64,000 nucleotides of DNA from Lytechinus variegatus (GCF_018143015.1 NC_054748.1:17363356-17427355); one strand, 5' to 3'. Counted from the stretch's first letter, positions 11,146 through 24,114 are shown. Program-made: numbers and translations. Notes: generated by a model not told the origin, from the sequence alone.

Positions 11146-11724
11146 CTACGGAGGCGATAATAAAAGCTAGAAATCAAATTAATTGGTAAAAAAAACGTTT
11201 AAATGGTTTATACCATGTATACGCTTATGGAATATTGTTTGTAGATAATATGTCATTGAATTATTTGGATATTTTTCCATATTTGCTGCGCTCGACCCAG
11301 GAGGGATGAATGTGTGCCCGGCTCCGATTTAATCCTTAAGTTTGATGCACCAAGTGCTGGAAAAAAAGTGATTGGTTAACATTGGTTTGACTTTTAAAAA
11401 ATCTGAGCTAGAAGGTCACACTTGTCACCTGTGTCTGTAATATGTTGCAAAAATGCCAAGCCCAGAAAAAAATTGCGTTCGAAAATAATGATTTAGTGCT
11501 TCAAATATTAAAATATAAAGTGACCGGAAACACCATTTTAATTTTGACAATTTTTTAAATTGGCTTCTCACAAAGTTAAAAAATACCTTTAAGCCAAGGT
11601 GATAACAGTGCGTCTTCGAATAGCCAACTATATATAGATAAACAGCTTTATTAAAAGCTGTATAAAAATATGTCATTATTGCATTACTATCAGGGGTGTG
11701 AGTGGTCACAAATAAAACGCATAC

Positions 11725-13795
11725 ATTCGTAATTCCGAAGCTTCGTAATTCCGAAGGTTCGGTTATTCCGAAGGTTCGTATTTCCGAAGGTTCGTATTTC
11801 CGAAGGTTCGTAATTCCGAAGGTTCGTCAATCCGAAAACGAAATAAGGTTCGTCAATCCGAAAACGAAATAAGGTTCGTAATTCCGAAGGTTCGTTAATC
11901 CGAAAACGAAATAAGGTTCGTTAATCCGAAAATTGAATAAGGTTCGTATTTCCGAAAATGAAAATTATTCATTTTGGTAACAAACACGGATAATAATAGG
12001 CCTAATAATAGCTGGGAGAACAGTTTTCAGAACTGAAGTGGCTTCCCTGGGTAAATAATGTAATTTTTATAATTTTAGGCCTACATGAAATTTCCAAAAG
12101 TTTGAGCACGTGATTCGCTGGCAACATCTCACAAGGATGCCCTTTTAACAGTAATTGACCAAATAGGCGAATTTTACATTTCCCCCAAACCGCTTGCTCG
12201 CTACGCTCGCAGAAATGAAACGTAAATATATAACTTACCAATCAGAGATCGCTTAAATTTTTTTGCTCAACTTAATTACTACAAAACACACAACCTCTTT
12301 ACACAGATGATAATCTTATGGCGAAAATATCCGTTTGCACCAAAATGCCCCTATTGGCCCCTTTTTTGGCTCCCCCCACAAAAGGAAAATACGTTCCGCC
12401 GCCACTGGTTGAAACACGCATCGTCTTCATGGCTAACTGCAAAAAGTTCTTAAAATGTCCCCTTTAGATCAGGTCAGAGCTTATATTTAAAATTTCTGTT
12501 CGCGCTTCTTGCTAGCAGTTATTATCTAGTTACATAGGCATCTCGTTTTGAAGATCACAAACATATTGCCCATCATATTAAAAGAAATATAGCTCGCGCT
12601 CGCATTATTTAAAAAGGGTTTATCATGTTATTACATATTTACTTTATTTTATAAGTATAAAGCTAATTATTGACTGTTAGGACTACCCTTTCAAAAAAAA
12701 GACCAACTTTAAGCTGCCGATCGAGGAAAATATGGCTGAAAAAATTCCCCCCCCCCATTTGACAAAAGTTGGATCCGACGGGAGGGAGGCAGGGCGCACT
12801 TGCACCCCAAAAATGAAATAAAAATCAGGGAAATGCATATTTTTCCAAAAATGGGAAAGATCCTTTTTCAAAAATAAATATGCTGTTTTTCATGTTTTCG
12901 AAATAAAATACTTTTTTAAAGTAAAGTTTTCAGGCTGGAATATTGCAAATTTTCAGCTTGCGCTTCGCACTCTCAGTTATTCGATTGGTGAAATATGTAT
13001 CCTAAAGAGATCACTAAATTCTTTCTTTAAGATTCCTTTTCTCGTCAGTATGTTTAAGCTCGCGTTTTGCGCTCGTGTTAATTCTTTAGTTAGATGTACA
13101 TCTTTTTAGTGACAGCAGAAATCTGCTCGGATTTTTAAAAACTTATTTCCATTTTTATTGAAATTCCCTAAAGTTTTAGCTTGTGATTCACGCTCGCAAC
13201 ACCACGCAATAATGCCATTTAAAGAATAATTGACCCCCAAAACGAGTTTTACAACTTCACCTTTGGTTTTTTTACCAAGCCGCTCGCTCATTATACTCTC
13301 CTGAAAAATAAAGGCTAAATATACATTTTGCCATAATAAGAAGTCATTTCAAAAAAGGTTTTTTTGATAATCTTAAGGTGAAAATATCACCAAAGTGCCC
13401 ATTTTTACGTATGAGTTTCATTTTTTGGCTTTACCCCCCAAACGAAAATTCGTTTGGCCGCCCTTGCCTTCCCATCCTCATAACAATTGAACGGCAAGTG
13501 TCCACCCCCCTTGCCTCTGCCTCTGCTTTCCCGGTTTTCATTTTTCGGATTAACGAACCTTATTTCGTTTTCGGATTAACGAACCTTATTTTGTTTTCGG
13601 ATTAACGAACCTTATTTCGTTTTCGGATTAATGAACCTTATTTCGTTTTCGGATTAACGAACCTTATTTTGTTTTCGGATTAACGAACCTTCGGAAAAAC
13701 GAACCTTATTTCGTTTTCGGATTACCGAACCTTCGGAAAAACGAACCTTATTTCGTTTTCGGATTAACGAACCTTCGGAACAACGAACTGTCCTT
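11725..13795. mobile_element. Foldback-like element with 26-bp repeat arms
   Basis: The left arm (about 11,725-11,960) is a run of CGTAATTCCGAAGGTT and TCCGAAAACGAAATAAGGTT units. The right arm (about 13,545-13,790) is the same vocabulary inverted (AACCTTATTTCGTTTTCGGA, AACGAACCTTCGGA). The ~1.6-kb centre has no credible ORF and includes stretches such as CTCGCGCTCGCATT and TTGCGCTTCGCACTC. Long inverted arms made of short tandem repeats are the hallmark of foldback elements, known in sea urchins as TU elements. Target duplication is not evident. Confidence 0.65.
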
Positions 13796-14013
13796 ATCAT
13801 GGGGCCAGTCTTACAAAGTTGTACGACAGTTTCAAATCAAACTCAGAATGCAATCGATATAAATGTTCCTTTTCTATATAACTTATATTACAAGGATTAA
13901 GATCTGTCTTGATCGCAATTTTTATTTAATTCGAATTCATCGTAAGTCTTTTCTATGAGACGGGGACCAAAAATCGATTTCACAATAATGAAGAATGATA
14001 CTGCAGGACTTAC

Positions 14014-14068
14014 CACAAAATATCAGGAAAATGGCAAGAAAATAACCCTTTCCAGTCCCAAGCGTCAT
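14014..14068 (-). CDS. First coding exon: signal peptide of EGF/C-type lectin protein
   Basis: Minus-strand ATG at 14,068 followed by 18 codons, MTLGTGKGYFLAIFLIFC, then donor G|GTAAGT, leaving in phase 1. Short polar start, hydrophobic core and terminal small/Cys residues fit a cleavable signal peptide. Upstream transcribed sequence to about 14,130 holds no in-frame ATG, so this start is preferred. The exon joins in phase to 10,975-11,145 (unknown module), 7,475-7,573 (EGF) and 6,713-6,894 (first half of C-type lectin domain), giving a secreted or type I membrane protein. Sea urchin egg-jelly receptors (suREJ) also combine EGF and C-type lectin modules, but no REJ module is seen, so that is only a possible comparison. 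The gene continues leftward beyond 6.7 kb. Confidence 0.7.
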
Positions 14069-14139
14069 TTTCAAAGCCGCTGCGATATAGCGGGAGAACC
14101 ACAAGTCGGACGGTTGGCGATCGTGACACACTGAAAGAG

Positions 14140-15424
14140 ATCCAAATTGAGTGTCCCAACCAACTTATCAAAAATTTGGTTCATTAGGTTGAAAGGGGAA
14201 TAAATATGTTAAACGGTGAATAGCAATGGAATACCATTGATAGTACGATACATTGTGTTCCGCAAAACCAAGGTGACATTTACGCTTTCTTTTTCCTTCG
14301 TTGCTTGTAAATAATATTCATAGTAATCAACTGGAGTGCGCATCAGAAAGTGCATGTTTTTTTTAAGGGTAGAGACATCATGGAATGGGGGTCTATACGT
14401 TTCAAAAGAGAACGAATTATTCTATGACGTTATTAAATTCCTAGAAATATATCCTAGGTTTTGAGTTCGTTTTGTAGCTTATGTTTTTTCTGTTAGACAT
14501 GTTAGAATTGTAATATTAATATGCATAATGTGTATTTTTAGTTGCTAAGCCCCGATGATTTTTTATTTATGCAATCATTTTTCAAAGTATTGAACGTTTT
14601 TGCATTTTAATTTTGTTTAATCACGGTTAAAAAGCCTGCTTTCTGCTAAAAGCTGCTTTTCAGCAAGGCTGTGAACAATGCAAAAGATACAAAAGTGAAA
14701 ATGAGTTTACAAAAAAGATAACGAAAACATAATATAACAACACAAATGCAACAATTTGCAAAAGTAAGACTGACGTAAGAAAAGAAATAATATACACGGT
14801 TATATCCAAATTCAAAATTAATGAAAAAAAAGTATTTTGTCTTTTTCTTCTTCAACCACCATGATCACAACCCATTAACTCTGTTTCCAAATTGAAATGG
14901 GTATAGTGACGATAGATAAATGCATGCACGTCAGTAGCTGATTGACAATATCTAATCATCATTATTATACGAAGTCCTCATATATCAATTATTGTAATGT
15001 GAATTTGCCTTTTGAATATATGCCAAATGGAGCGAAGTAATCATACAGATAATGCAGGCCAATGCAGCTACATAATATAGGCCTACCATTTCTACGAATC
15101 GGGATTGTACAATTATTTAAATTGTAATTAACGCCTACGCGTGCCAAGCTTAGCTGTGTACGTGGGATAAAGATAATATTCATCTTTATTGAATTGATAA
15201 TTCATACCCCCTTTCGGAAAATTTGCCCTTCACCGGTGCAGCAAACGTTTACAAACGAATATACTTAATACTAACAAAAGGTTAATGTTTTGGAACAATT
15301 AAATATTGCGTATGATCGAGAAAGAAGGGCATGGTATTTTGAATCTATTTTTATCGTGCCATAAATATTTTTGTGCAAAATATGAATTATTTAAAGATTA
15401 AGTCTCCACATAAGCACACATCTG
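14140..15424. other. Spacer upstream of the lectin-like gene
   Basis: Contains the presumed promoter region of the minus-strand signal-peptide exon. I see no TATA box I can defend and no other exon or repeat boundary. Confidence 0.4.
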
Positions 15425-15685
15425 GGCCCAATCTTTCAAAGAGTTGATTTATCCAACCATTCTCAAGTATATGAAAATCCATCAATGTCAAAATTTTATC
15501 GTTAAATAATTTGCTCAACGTCCTTTGAAAACAAAGAGAAGCATACTGAATTGTCAAGAAAACAGTAAGTATATGAATTGACATCATAATTTTTAACAAA
15601 CATGTATTTCAGATGTGGACGTTGCTGGCTTTCCATAGTTGCGATTGATCGGATCGATCTTAACTCTTTGTAAGACGGGGCCCTA
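15425..15685. mobile_element. MITE, GGGCCCCGTCTTACAAAGAG family, copy 1
   Basis: The right end (CTCTTTGTAAGACGGGGCCC) is intact; the left (GGGCCCAATCTTTCAAAGAG) is diverged. It shares internal text with copies at 23,843 and 32,791 (ATTGATCGGATCGATCTTAAC-like, TTTCAAGAAAAC). Non-coding. Confidence 0.65.
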
Positions 15686-15911
15686 GACATAAAAATGGAA
15701 GCTCTTGATTAAAAAGGAAAAGTTATATTTTATTTCCATGCATAATATTGAAAGGTGAAGTGCGACATTGTTATAAAAGGGGATTTAGAATGAAAAAAAA
15801 TGTATCAAAAATACATTAACAGCTATTACTGCGTATGTAGTCCAATTTGAAAATTATACATTTTTATTTCAGATTGCTGATCCTAGCCGCATTAATAGAC
15901 CAGTTCGTAGT

Positions 15912-16078
15912 TACACCTTGGTCACATTTTTTCTACGGCCGTCGTATGGCGAGTCGAAAACAGTCGTTTAAACATTTTTTTGTACCAGCTACATATAGGT
16001 GGTTTGAATAAAAATGAATAAAACGACCGTTTTCGACTCGCCGTACGGCCGCCGTAGAACAAATGTGACCGAGGTATT
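15912..16078. mobile_element. Short palindromic MITE (TCTACGGCCG family), copy 1
   Basis: Arms of about 55 bp: ACCTTGGTCACATT, TCTACGGCCGTCGTA, GGCGAGTCGAAAACAG, CGTTT, and their complement. The loop holds ACATATAGGTGGTTT. A second copy is at 57,795-57,960. Confidence 0.75.
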
Positions 16079-16439
16079 ACTTAAGGGACTAATTTGTCCA
16101 AAGGACCTCTCATGATAGGCAGATTTCAAAGCAAGATATTACGTAAGCATATCTTACATTGCAGGATAAAGAAAATGAATAGACCAGGTGACTAGAATAG
16201 AACATCAATGAACACATGAAGGTGTTACATTCCACTTTGAATGCATAATATAGCATGATGTACAATGTACCTGGAAAAACTGTGAAATACCAGTCGTTCA
16301 TGGAGGTATTGTCGTTATTTTTTGGTGGATGTAAATGAAAAACATGATTCAAAAGAATATATGAATAATCAAGATATCAAAGTTGGTACTTAATTAATTA
16401 TCTCATTAAATTTTAACCCACCATAGTACCAATTAATGG

Positions 16440-17712
16440 CCTTCTTCTAATCATGCGCAGAGTGGAACTACTGTACTGTGTGTGCCTCACAGGCAACTGA
16501 CTGGAATACTCCCCAGGGAGTGGAGGATGTGCACACATTGCAGGGGCGGATCCAGCTTTCGCCAATAGGGGGAGGGGGGCGAAAAACATTTTCATCAATA
16601 TTTTTCTCGATTGGCCGCTACAATCTGGCTTTTTTGTTGGTTTTTCACGGGGTAGTCCTGACTAAAGACTAAAGACTGAAGTTTTAAGTATATGTTAGTT
16701 TTTATTGCTATAAACAATATAAGGTATCTCATGTGGTCTTAATATATAATGCAAGCGCGAAGCGCGAGCTAAAAATCTTTGATATTTTATGTCCTTAGAA
16801 CAGAAGATTCAGAGCAGTTTTTATAATCATGAACAAAGATAAGTATCCACCTTAACAACGCGAAGTGACTCAAAAAAGTGACTCAATTAGGACTGTTTTT
16901 AGTGATTATTGAAGAGGATACAAGTATCACCAAATACATAATGAGAGTACGAAGCGCGAGCTCAAAATTTCTGATATTCCGACCTGAAAAAATGAACAGG
17001 CTAAGCGAGTTTTTATTTAAATGAACAAGCTGTGTGTCTCAAACAATTTAATGCGAGCGCGAAGCATGAGCTTCATTTTTTGATATACATGTACATGCAA
17101 ATACATGATAAAGGAGCATTTTGACAAATTTTGGTAAGAATTTCCAAAGAGCATAGGTATCTCACAAATTAAACAATGAGAGCGCGCAGCGCGAGCCGAA
17201 CATTTTGATACACATTAACAATTTGTGTAAATCAAACAAAATAATGAAAGCTTGATGTGCTAGAAAATTGTGTGCAAATTGATATCAGAAATGGATATAT
17301 TGTATATATATTGGTTATATATTAGTGTCTTTTAACCCTCTTGAATGGGATTCATTTCCAAGCCAATGCGAGAGCGAAGCGCGAGCTATATTTTTTTATA
17401 AAGTCTATTTTCCAATTCTTCCCCTCACCTTTTTTTTGTTTCCTTTCGGGTCGGGCCGGCCGTTACGAGGCCGTAAATTACACATCATGGGGAAAATACC
17501 TCTTTCTTACTTTTCTTTCTGTTTTTCGTAGTTTCTATCAAGGTAAAGAGTAAACTTTTTCTGCAGGTTGTCAAAAAATAGGGGGGGGGGCAGGGCCGGC
17601 CCGGCCCCCTCCTGGATCCGCGCCTGCATTGTGTGCGGGAATGAGTGATTGAATCCGACGACCGGGGTAATAATATATCTGTTAAGCGCTTTAGTATCCC
17701 ATAATTAGTAAC
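16440..17712 (+). mobile_element. SINE-like copy split by a MITE
   Basis: The left piece (about 16,440-16,540) ends GTGCACACATTG. The right piece (17,627-17,712) begins CATTGTGTGCGGGAATGAG and contains GACCGGGGTAATAATA and AAGCGCTTT, the 3' vocabulary of the window's tRNA-derived SINEs. Joined across the MITE at 16,541-17,626, the two make a continuous SINE body. The left piece has no recognisable tRNA head. Confidence 0.45.
16541..17626. mobile_element. MITE with CAGGGGCGGATCCAG ends and palindromic internal repeats
   Basis: The ends are CAGGGGCGGATCCAG and CTGGATCCGCGCCTG, with CATTG repeated directly on both sides (16,536-16,540 and 17,627-17,631). The CAGGGGCGGATCC start is common in hAT-type elements, although the visible duplication is 5 bp rather than 8. 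The interior has about five spaced copies of GCGCGAAGCGCGAGC (near 16,755, 16,945, 17,050, 17,192, 17,373). No transposase is encoded. Confidence 0.6.
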
Positions 17713-17713
17713 C

Positions 17714-20700
17714 ATCTGGAATAAAATTATTGGAAATGGTTTTTTGACTGATTTGAGTAGGTATGGGTGTCAACATTTACCAAAAAAAAGTTAGGAAGAA
17801 TACGGGTTGGGGAAAGTGCTTTTTTTCAAGGTCAAAGGTCAATGACCTTTTTAAATATACTGTATCATGGTATCTCCCAGATAAAATACTACAATTTGGT
17901 AATCATGGTGTCAAAATGCACAGATTCTTACAAGAAGATCAAATAAAATCAAATCAAGTACCTACAATGCTCATTCACCGATGAAATTCAAGGTCAAAGC
18001 CTTTCAAAGGTCAGTGACCTTTTTTACACTATATACCATATACGGTATAGTGGTATATCTGAGATGAAAAGGCACAGGTTGGTGATCTTGGTGTCAAAAT
18101 GCAGAGGTTCTTACAGGAAGATCAAATAAAATAAAATTAAGTCCCCAGAATGCACATTAACTAAAAGCATTCAAGGTCAAAGCCTTTCAAAGGTCATCGA
18201 CCTTTTTAAAAATATATACCATATACGGTATAATGGTATATCTGAGATGAAAAGGCACAGGTTGGTGATCTTGGTGTCAAAATGCACAGATTTTTACACG
18301 AAGATCAAATCAAGTACCCACAATGCTTATTCACCAATGAAATTCAAGGCCAAAGCCTTTCAAAGGTCAATGACCCTTTTACATTATATACCATATACGG
18401 TACAATGGTATCTCTGAGATGAAAAGGCGCAGGTTGGTGATCTTGGTGTCAAAAATTCACAGATTCTTACAAGAAGATCAAATAAAATCAAATAATAAGG
18501 TACCTACAATGCTCATTTACCAATGAAATTCAAGGTCAAAGCCTTTCAAAGGTCAATGACCTTTTTACATTATATACGGTATAATGGTATCTCTGAGATG
18601 AAAAGTCGCAGGTTGGTGATTTGGTGTCAAAAAGCAATTTTTGCAAGAAGATGAAAAGACACAAAATAATCATAAAGAATTAACCTTCACCTTTGATATC
18701 CAGAGTCAAAGGTCAAAAGTTAATAAATATTTATACATCCATGCATGATTCCCCCCCCCCCCTCCAAAAAAAAGATAGTAATTCATAATTATTATATTCA
18801 CATTTTATTTGTGAATTATAGAAAGAAAGATACCTATTTGTAATGAAAACTTGGATGTTTAATAATTTCACTCTGAAATAAGGATAAATAATGGCGGCCA
18901 TGGAAAATATATTTAAGGGTTAGAAGTCAATCAACTATATCAATAACGTCAGGGAATTTAAGTAAAAAGGTCGATAACTTGATAACATCATTGTTTATAG
19001 TGATTCTGATGGGAAAAAGACTGACCTGCATGGAAAATGAACACAAATTTAATAGTTGATTCCTTGACCAATGATGACGTCAAAATACAAGTTCGAGGTG
19101 AAATCGATATCAAATAGCACTTTTTAAGATGTATGGTAGTCATGCATTGCCAAAAGTGTAAAAAAAATCATGTATGATATAATCTAAAATGGTGAAGTTG
19201 TCTAAAGTAGCAGCATTTTCATATGCATTTTATAAATCTAAATCAAGGTACTAATTTTTCTGTAGCAATAGGTCACCAACCGCAATTGCTACAATCAATA
19301 CTATAAACTATAACTTAATCTGTAAATGGAAAGGATAGTCCTAACCCTAATGGCATGCATCATCTAAGAACATTTTCATATAGCCAGGGGCAATGATGAA
19401 GAATTAAAATAAGGCAATCATTAGAGCTGCAGCTTTTGTCATAGTAAATGAAGTTAAGTGTCTCAACTTCAGCAAAGAGTAATTAAACTTTTGAAAACCT
19501 TCTGACATTTTCAGGACTTTGATCTGGCCCATTCAATGAAAGCCTAATAACGTTCTGTCAAGGGATATCAGACCAGGGTCTATATTATTGCTGATATGTT
19601 GCATAGCTTGATTCTCAAGAACTGGACGTGGTGCTGTAGGAGTTTTGTTAGGTCAATGGATGTGTACTTTTAAGCTATTATCTCCTTTTGAATTTCATTA
19701 TCATATCATATAATTTGTGCATGATAACACTCAGTTATTCTGGACCAAATAATGACATACGGCAGAGAGCAGATATGAAGTTTTGTCCTGCAACATTAGC
19801 ATCTCAAGAGATTCTGGCAGCTCGCAATGAGAGGTAATTAATAATAATACGGGAATTCATCTTTGTTGAAGTTGATATACATGCAGCTCTAATGATGGCC
19901 TTCACTTCATCATCATCCCTCTGCTGTTTGGAAATGCTCTCAGATGATGCTAGCTGTGACATGAGAGTTAGACCTATCCTACCCATTTTCAGAAGATTCT
20001 TGTACAAATCTTTGCATTTTGGCACCAAGATCACTAACCTGCGGTGTTTTATCTCAGAGATACCATTATTATTATCTAATGTCAAAAAGGACATTGACCT
20101 TTGTCTTTGAATTTTATTGGTGAATGTGCATTGTCGATACTTAATTTCATTTTATTTGATCTTCCTGTAAGAATCTGTGTATTCTGGCACCAAGAACACC
20201 AACCTGCGCCGTTTTATCTTCGAGATACCAGTATATAATATGGTATATAATGTATAAAAGGTCATTGACCTTTGGCCTTAAATTTTATGGGTGAATATGC
20301 ATTCTATGTCCTTAATTTTATTTTATTTGATCTTCTGATCAGAATCTGTGCATTTTGATACCATGATCACCAACCTGTGCCTTTTCATCTCAGAGATACC
20401 ATTATACAGTATGATATATATAATGTAAAAAGGTCATTGACCTTTTGAAAGCTTTGACCTTGAATTTTATTGGTGAATGTCCATTCTAGGTACTCACATT
20501 CATTCTATTTTACCTTCTTGTAAGAATCTGTACATTTTGACACCATGATCACTAGCCTGTACCTTATCATCTCAGAGATACCATTATACAGTATGGTATA
20601 TAATGTAAAAAAGGTCATTGACCTTTGAAAGGCTTTGACCTTGAATTTCATTGGTGAATGTGCATGCTAGGTACTTAATTTTATTTTATTTGATATTCTG

Positions 20701-20917
20701 GTAAAAATTTGTGCATTTTGACACCATTATCACCAACCTGCGCCTTTCCATCTCAGAGATATCATTATACGGTATATATAAAAAGGTCATTGACCTTTGA
20801 CCTTGAAAAAAAACACTTTCCCCAACCCGTATTCCTCCTAACTTTTTTTGGTAAATGTTGACACCCATACCTACTCAAATCAGTTGAAAAACCATTTCCA
20901 ATAATTTTATTCCAGAT
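17714..20917. mobile_element. Foldback-like element with ~180-bp repeats rich in AGGTCA sites
   Basis: The ends are ATCTGGAATAAAATTATTGG and its complement. The inverted arms (about 17,714-18,730 and 19,960-20,917) each hold about five tandem units of ~175-185 bp. Every unit carries a phrase like AAAGGTCAATGACCTTT, then ATATACCATATACGGTATAA, then TCTGAGATGAAAAGGC. The centre (about 18,730-19,950) is unique and shows no credible ORF. There is no clear target duplication. Confidence 0.72.
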
Positions 20918-21154
20918 TGGCTATTTTGAGGTCTAATTTAGGGATACTACTTAGACACGTCGTTCCGATGGATTAAGCGTGATTATATGAGAATTGGACG
21001 GTGGCGTAGATCTGATCCGAGCAGTCGGAATCATAGCAGTAAATTGGGCTAAATATTCATTTTTGTTATAACCCCCCGCAGCCTTTTTTTGTATACGGTG
21101 GTATACAACCGTGTGCATAATACTCCCATGCATCTATCACTCTTGTGGGGCGTT

Positions 21155-21350
21155 GCAAGAAACTTGCGATCGATTGCAAGTCTTTTGGTCCCTAAATCAA
21201 TCATATGTCTTGCAGTTAATTGCAAATTAGTGATTGCTAATCTCCTCCTTGAAACAAAGTTTAGTCTGATTTGCTACAGCCAACGTTGATCTATCAGTTG
21301 TAAAATTGCAACAGAATATTTGCAATTGATCGCAAATATTTCTTGGTTGA
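21155..21350. mobile_element. Small inverted-repeat element
   Basis: GCAAGAAACTTGCGATCGAT at the left pairs with ATTGATCGCAAATATTTCTT at the right. The interior is rich in TTGCAATTG-type words. Non-coding. Confidence 0.5.
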
Positions 21351-21689
21351 GACAGATATATTAGCCCTATTACGATTTTTTTCAATGGCTTTATTGTAAT
21401 AGATATAACCTTCATACTTTAATATCAGATCAGATCGAGCTAACTTTTTAAGTAGTTTTAAGACAGATTGGTGTCCAAACGGCTTTCAAGTGGTATGTGA
21501 TTATCATATCAAGTGCTATGTGTATACGAGCAATACCATGTAACCGTGTACAGAATACTTTTGGCGATGACAGTTGAGGTCTATCACATTTTTCTTAACG
21601 ATCATTGCTAATCTAATGGGATGAGACCAAACGGTGAAGAATTGAGCGCCAGAACACAATTTAATATACCTATAGGCCGAAAGTTGCAT

Positions 21690-22735
21690 CATCATAAAAT
21701 CATCATTACCATGATCATCATCACAATCATCGTCATCATTGTGGTATGCTCATCATGCACTACCACCATTATTATCATAATCATCACCATTATCATCACC
21801 ACCATCATTCAGCATAATCACCACAATGAATACCAAATCATCATCATAGTTATATATCATTGCCATCACCATAATCATCACCATTGAATCATGACAATCA
21901 CCATCACCACCGTCATGTTCACAATGATCACCATAATCATCACCATAATCATCACCACCATCACTATCATCATAATCACAATGATTACCAAATCATCACC
22001 ATAATCATAAGTACAATCAATTGCCAATAACCATGATCACCACCATCTACCACCGTCATCATGTTCACCATGATCACCACATCGTCACCATCACCACCAT
22101 CATAACCATAATCACCACCATCATAACCATAATCACCACCATCATAACCATAATCACCACCATCATCACCACCACCATCATCACCATCATCACCATAATC
22201 ACCACCATCAACCAAAATCACCAGCATCATAACCATAATCACCACCATCACCATAATCACCATAATCACCACCATCACCATAATCACCATAATCACCACC
22301 ACCATAACCAGAATCACCACCATAACCATAATCACCACCATCATCACCATAATCACCACCACCATAACCAAAATCACCACCATCATAACCAAAATCACCA
22401 GCATCATAACCATAATCACCACCATCACCATAATCACCATAATCACCACCACCATAACCATAATCACCACCATCATCACCATAATCACCACCACCATAAC
22501 CAAAATCACCACCATAACCATAATCGCCACCATAACCATTATCACCACCATCACCATAATCACCCCCAGCATAACCATTACCACCACTGCCATCATGATC
22601 AGCAGCACCACCACCACAGCCATCTTCACCAGCATCGTCGTCATCACAACCATCGTTATCACCATCATCACCATCATCACAGTCATCATCATCATAATCA
22701 TCACCACAATCACCACCATCACCATTAAATCATCT
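21690..22735. repeat. ~1-kb CAT/CCA/ATAATCACC microsatellite
   Basis: An imperfect tri- and hexanucleotide tract, with CATCAC, CACCATAAT and CATAACCATAATCAC as recurrent units. Both strands are open for over 230 codons (His/Asn-rich on one strand, Met/Val-rich on the other), but only because of the repeat; these are not genes. Confidence 0.92.
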
Positions 22736-23842
22736 CCATCATCAAATTATTTTTATGAAATTTTCAGGGCTTTTGTCAGATGGACAATTACTCTATTCAT
22801 TCAAATATCATGTTCACAGCATTGCGTACTCTTTCACACGATGCAGAAACAGAAACATGACCAACTAAAAAACAGATTGAGATAACGTACAAATGACTTT
22901 AAATACCATCTATACAGTAATGCAACTTTACAAAGAAATCTTGCCGTTGTGCTGCTACATACTTAATTACACCATAAGAAGCCAATAGAGGGCAGCAAAC
23001 AGCGAGTTACAGTTTCGCAGATTGTCAACTGCTTCACATAATATACAAAAGCTCTTTCCCCCTACATTATGAGGGGAGTATTTCATGAAACAAATAGTCA
23101 TTATTTCAAGTTATAAGCTACTGAAATGCTTGCCCCTGATTGGCTAAGAGCAAATGAGTCAAAGAAAATCACAGACAATTTGCTTCATGAAACACTCCAC
23201 ATTTGATAACAGCCCTGGCAAGCTTCTACTACATCGAATTCAAATCACAACCCTAATGCTTGCCAGAAGTTCGCTCACATATCACCCAAGTGAATGATTC
23301 TTATTAAATCAGAGATACTTGCATGTTAAGATTACAGAAGAGGCCTTCATGTATAAAGTGGTCCATTAAAATGCATGTTAATATATCGCACTGCAGACAT
23401 GTAAAATATAGGCGGACAAGAGGGAAGGGGTTAAAAGGAACAAATTTACACTTAATTATGACAAGCCACGTGTGTGGTATGGAACATCGCACATCAGCCA
23501 TTTTCAGGGTGTTATCAACCATAGACAGATATAGATATTATAGACAGATTATTATGAAGAAAATGGACAAAAATATTTACTCATAATAGGATGCCATAGG
23601 AACATTGCATCTTGGGTCATGTGAACACGACTCCAAAATTTTTTGAGAAATTGATGTTTAGAACAAACCGTTAGGAAAGAGGCTTGCCACAGTGAAGTAT
23701 GATTCTACTCATTATTATTCCTTGCACTACAATTTAAGCTTTCATCAAATGGGGCTGATTGAAAGAGCTTCTTTTTTTGTGCAATTTGTTAACAAATCGA
23801 TGAAATATGAATGGTGTCAATCAATAAGGTGTAATGAGAGCT
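22736..23842. other. Non-coding spacer
   Basis: No exon, RNA gene or defined repeat boundary could be supported. Confidence 0.45.
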
Positions 23843-24114
23843 GGGCCCCGTCTCACAAAAAGTTGTGATTGATCCGAACAATCGCAACTATGGACGGCCA
23901 GCCACGTCAACATCTATTATTCATAATTGTTCAAAATATTTTCTAGCTATGACGTATATTCATGCATTCATCGTTTTCTTGAAAATTCACTGTGTTACTC
24001 TTTGGTTACAACAGACATTTTGCAAATTTCCTGTGGAAAAAATTATGACCCAGGTGGATTGCCATAGAGTTACGATTGACTGGATCAATCATGACTCTTT
24101 GTAAGACAGGGCAC
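23843..24114. mobile_element. MITE, GGGCCCCGTCTTACAAAGAG family, copy 2
   Basis: Ends GGGCCCCGTCTCACAAAAAG and CTTTGTAAGACAGGGC. It shares the interior with copies at 15,425 and 32,791: a gap-rich ATTGATCCGAACAATCGCAA arm and its inverse, and a middle containing GTTTTCTTGAAAATTCACTG. Confidence 0.72.

Noticed and set aside
21985-22728. 235-246 codon frames rich in His/Asn or Met/Val on both strands
   Set aside because: They are translations of a CAT-type microsatellite, open on both strands; no start context, domain or splice support.
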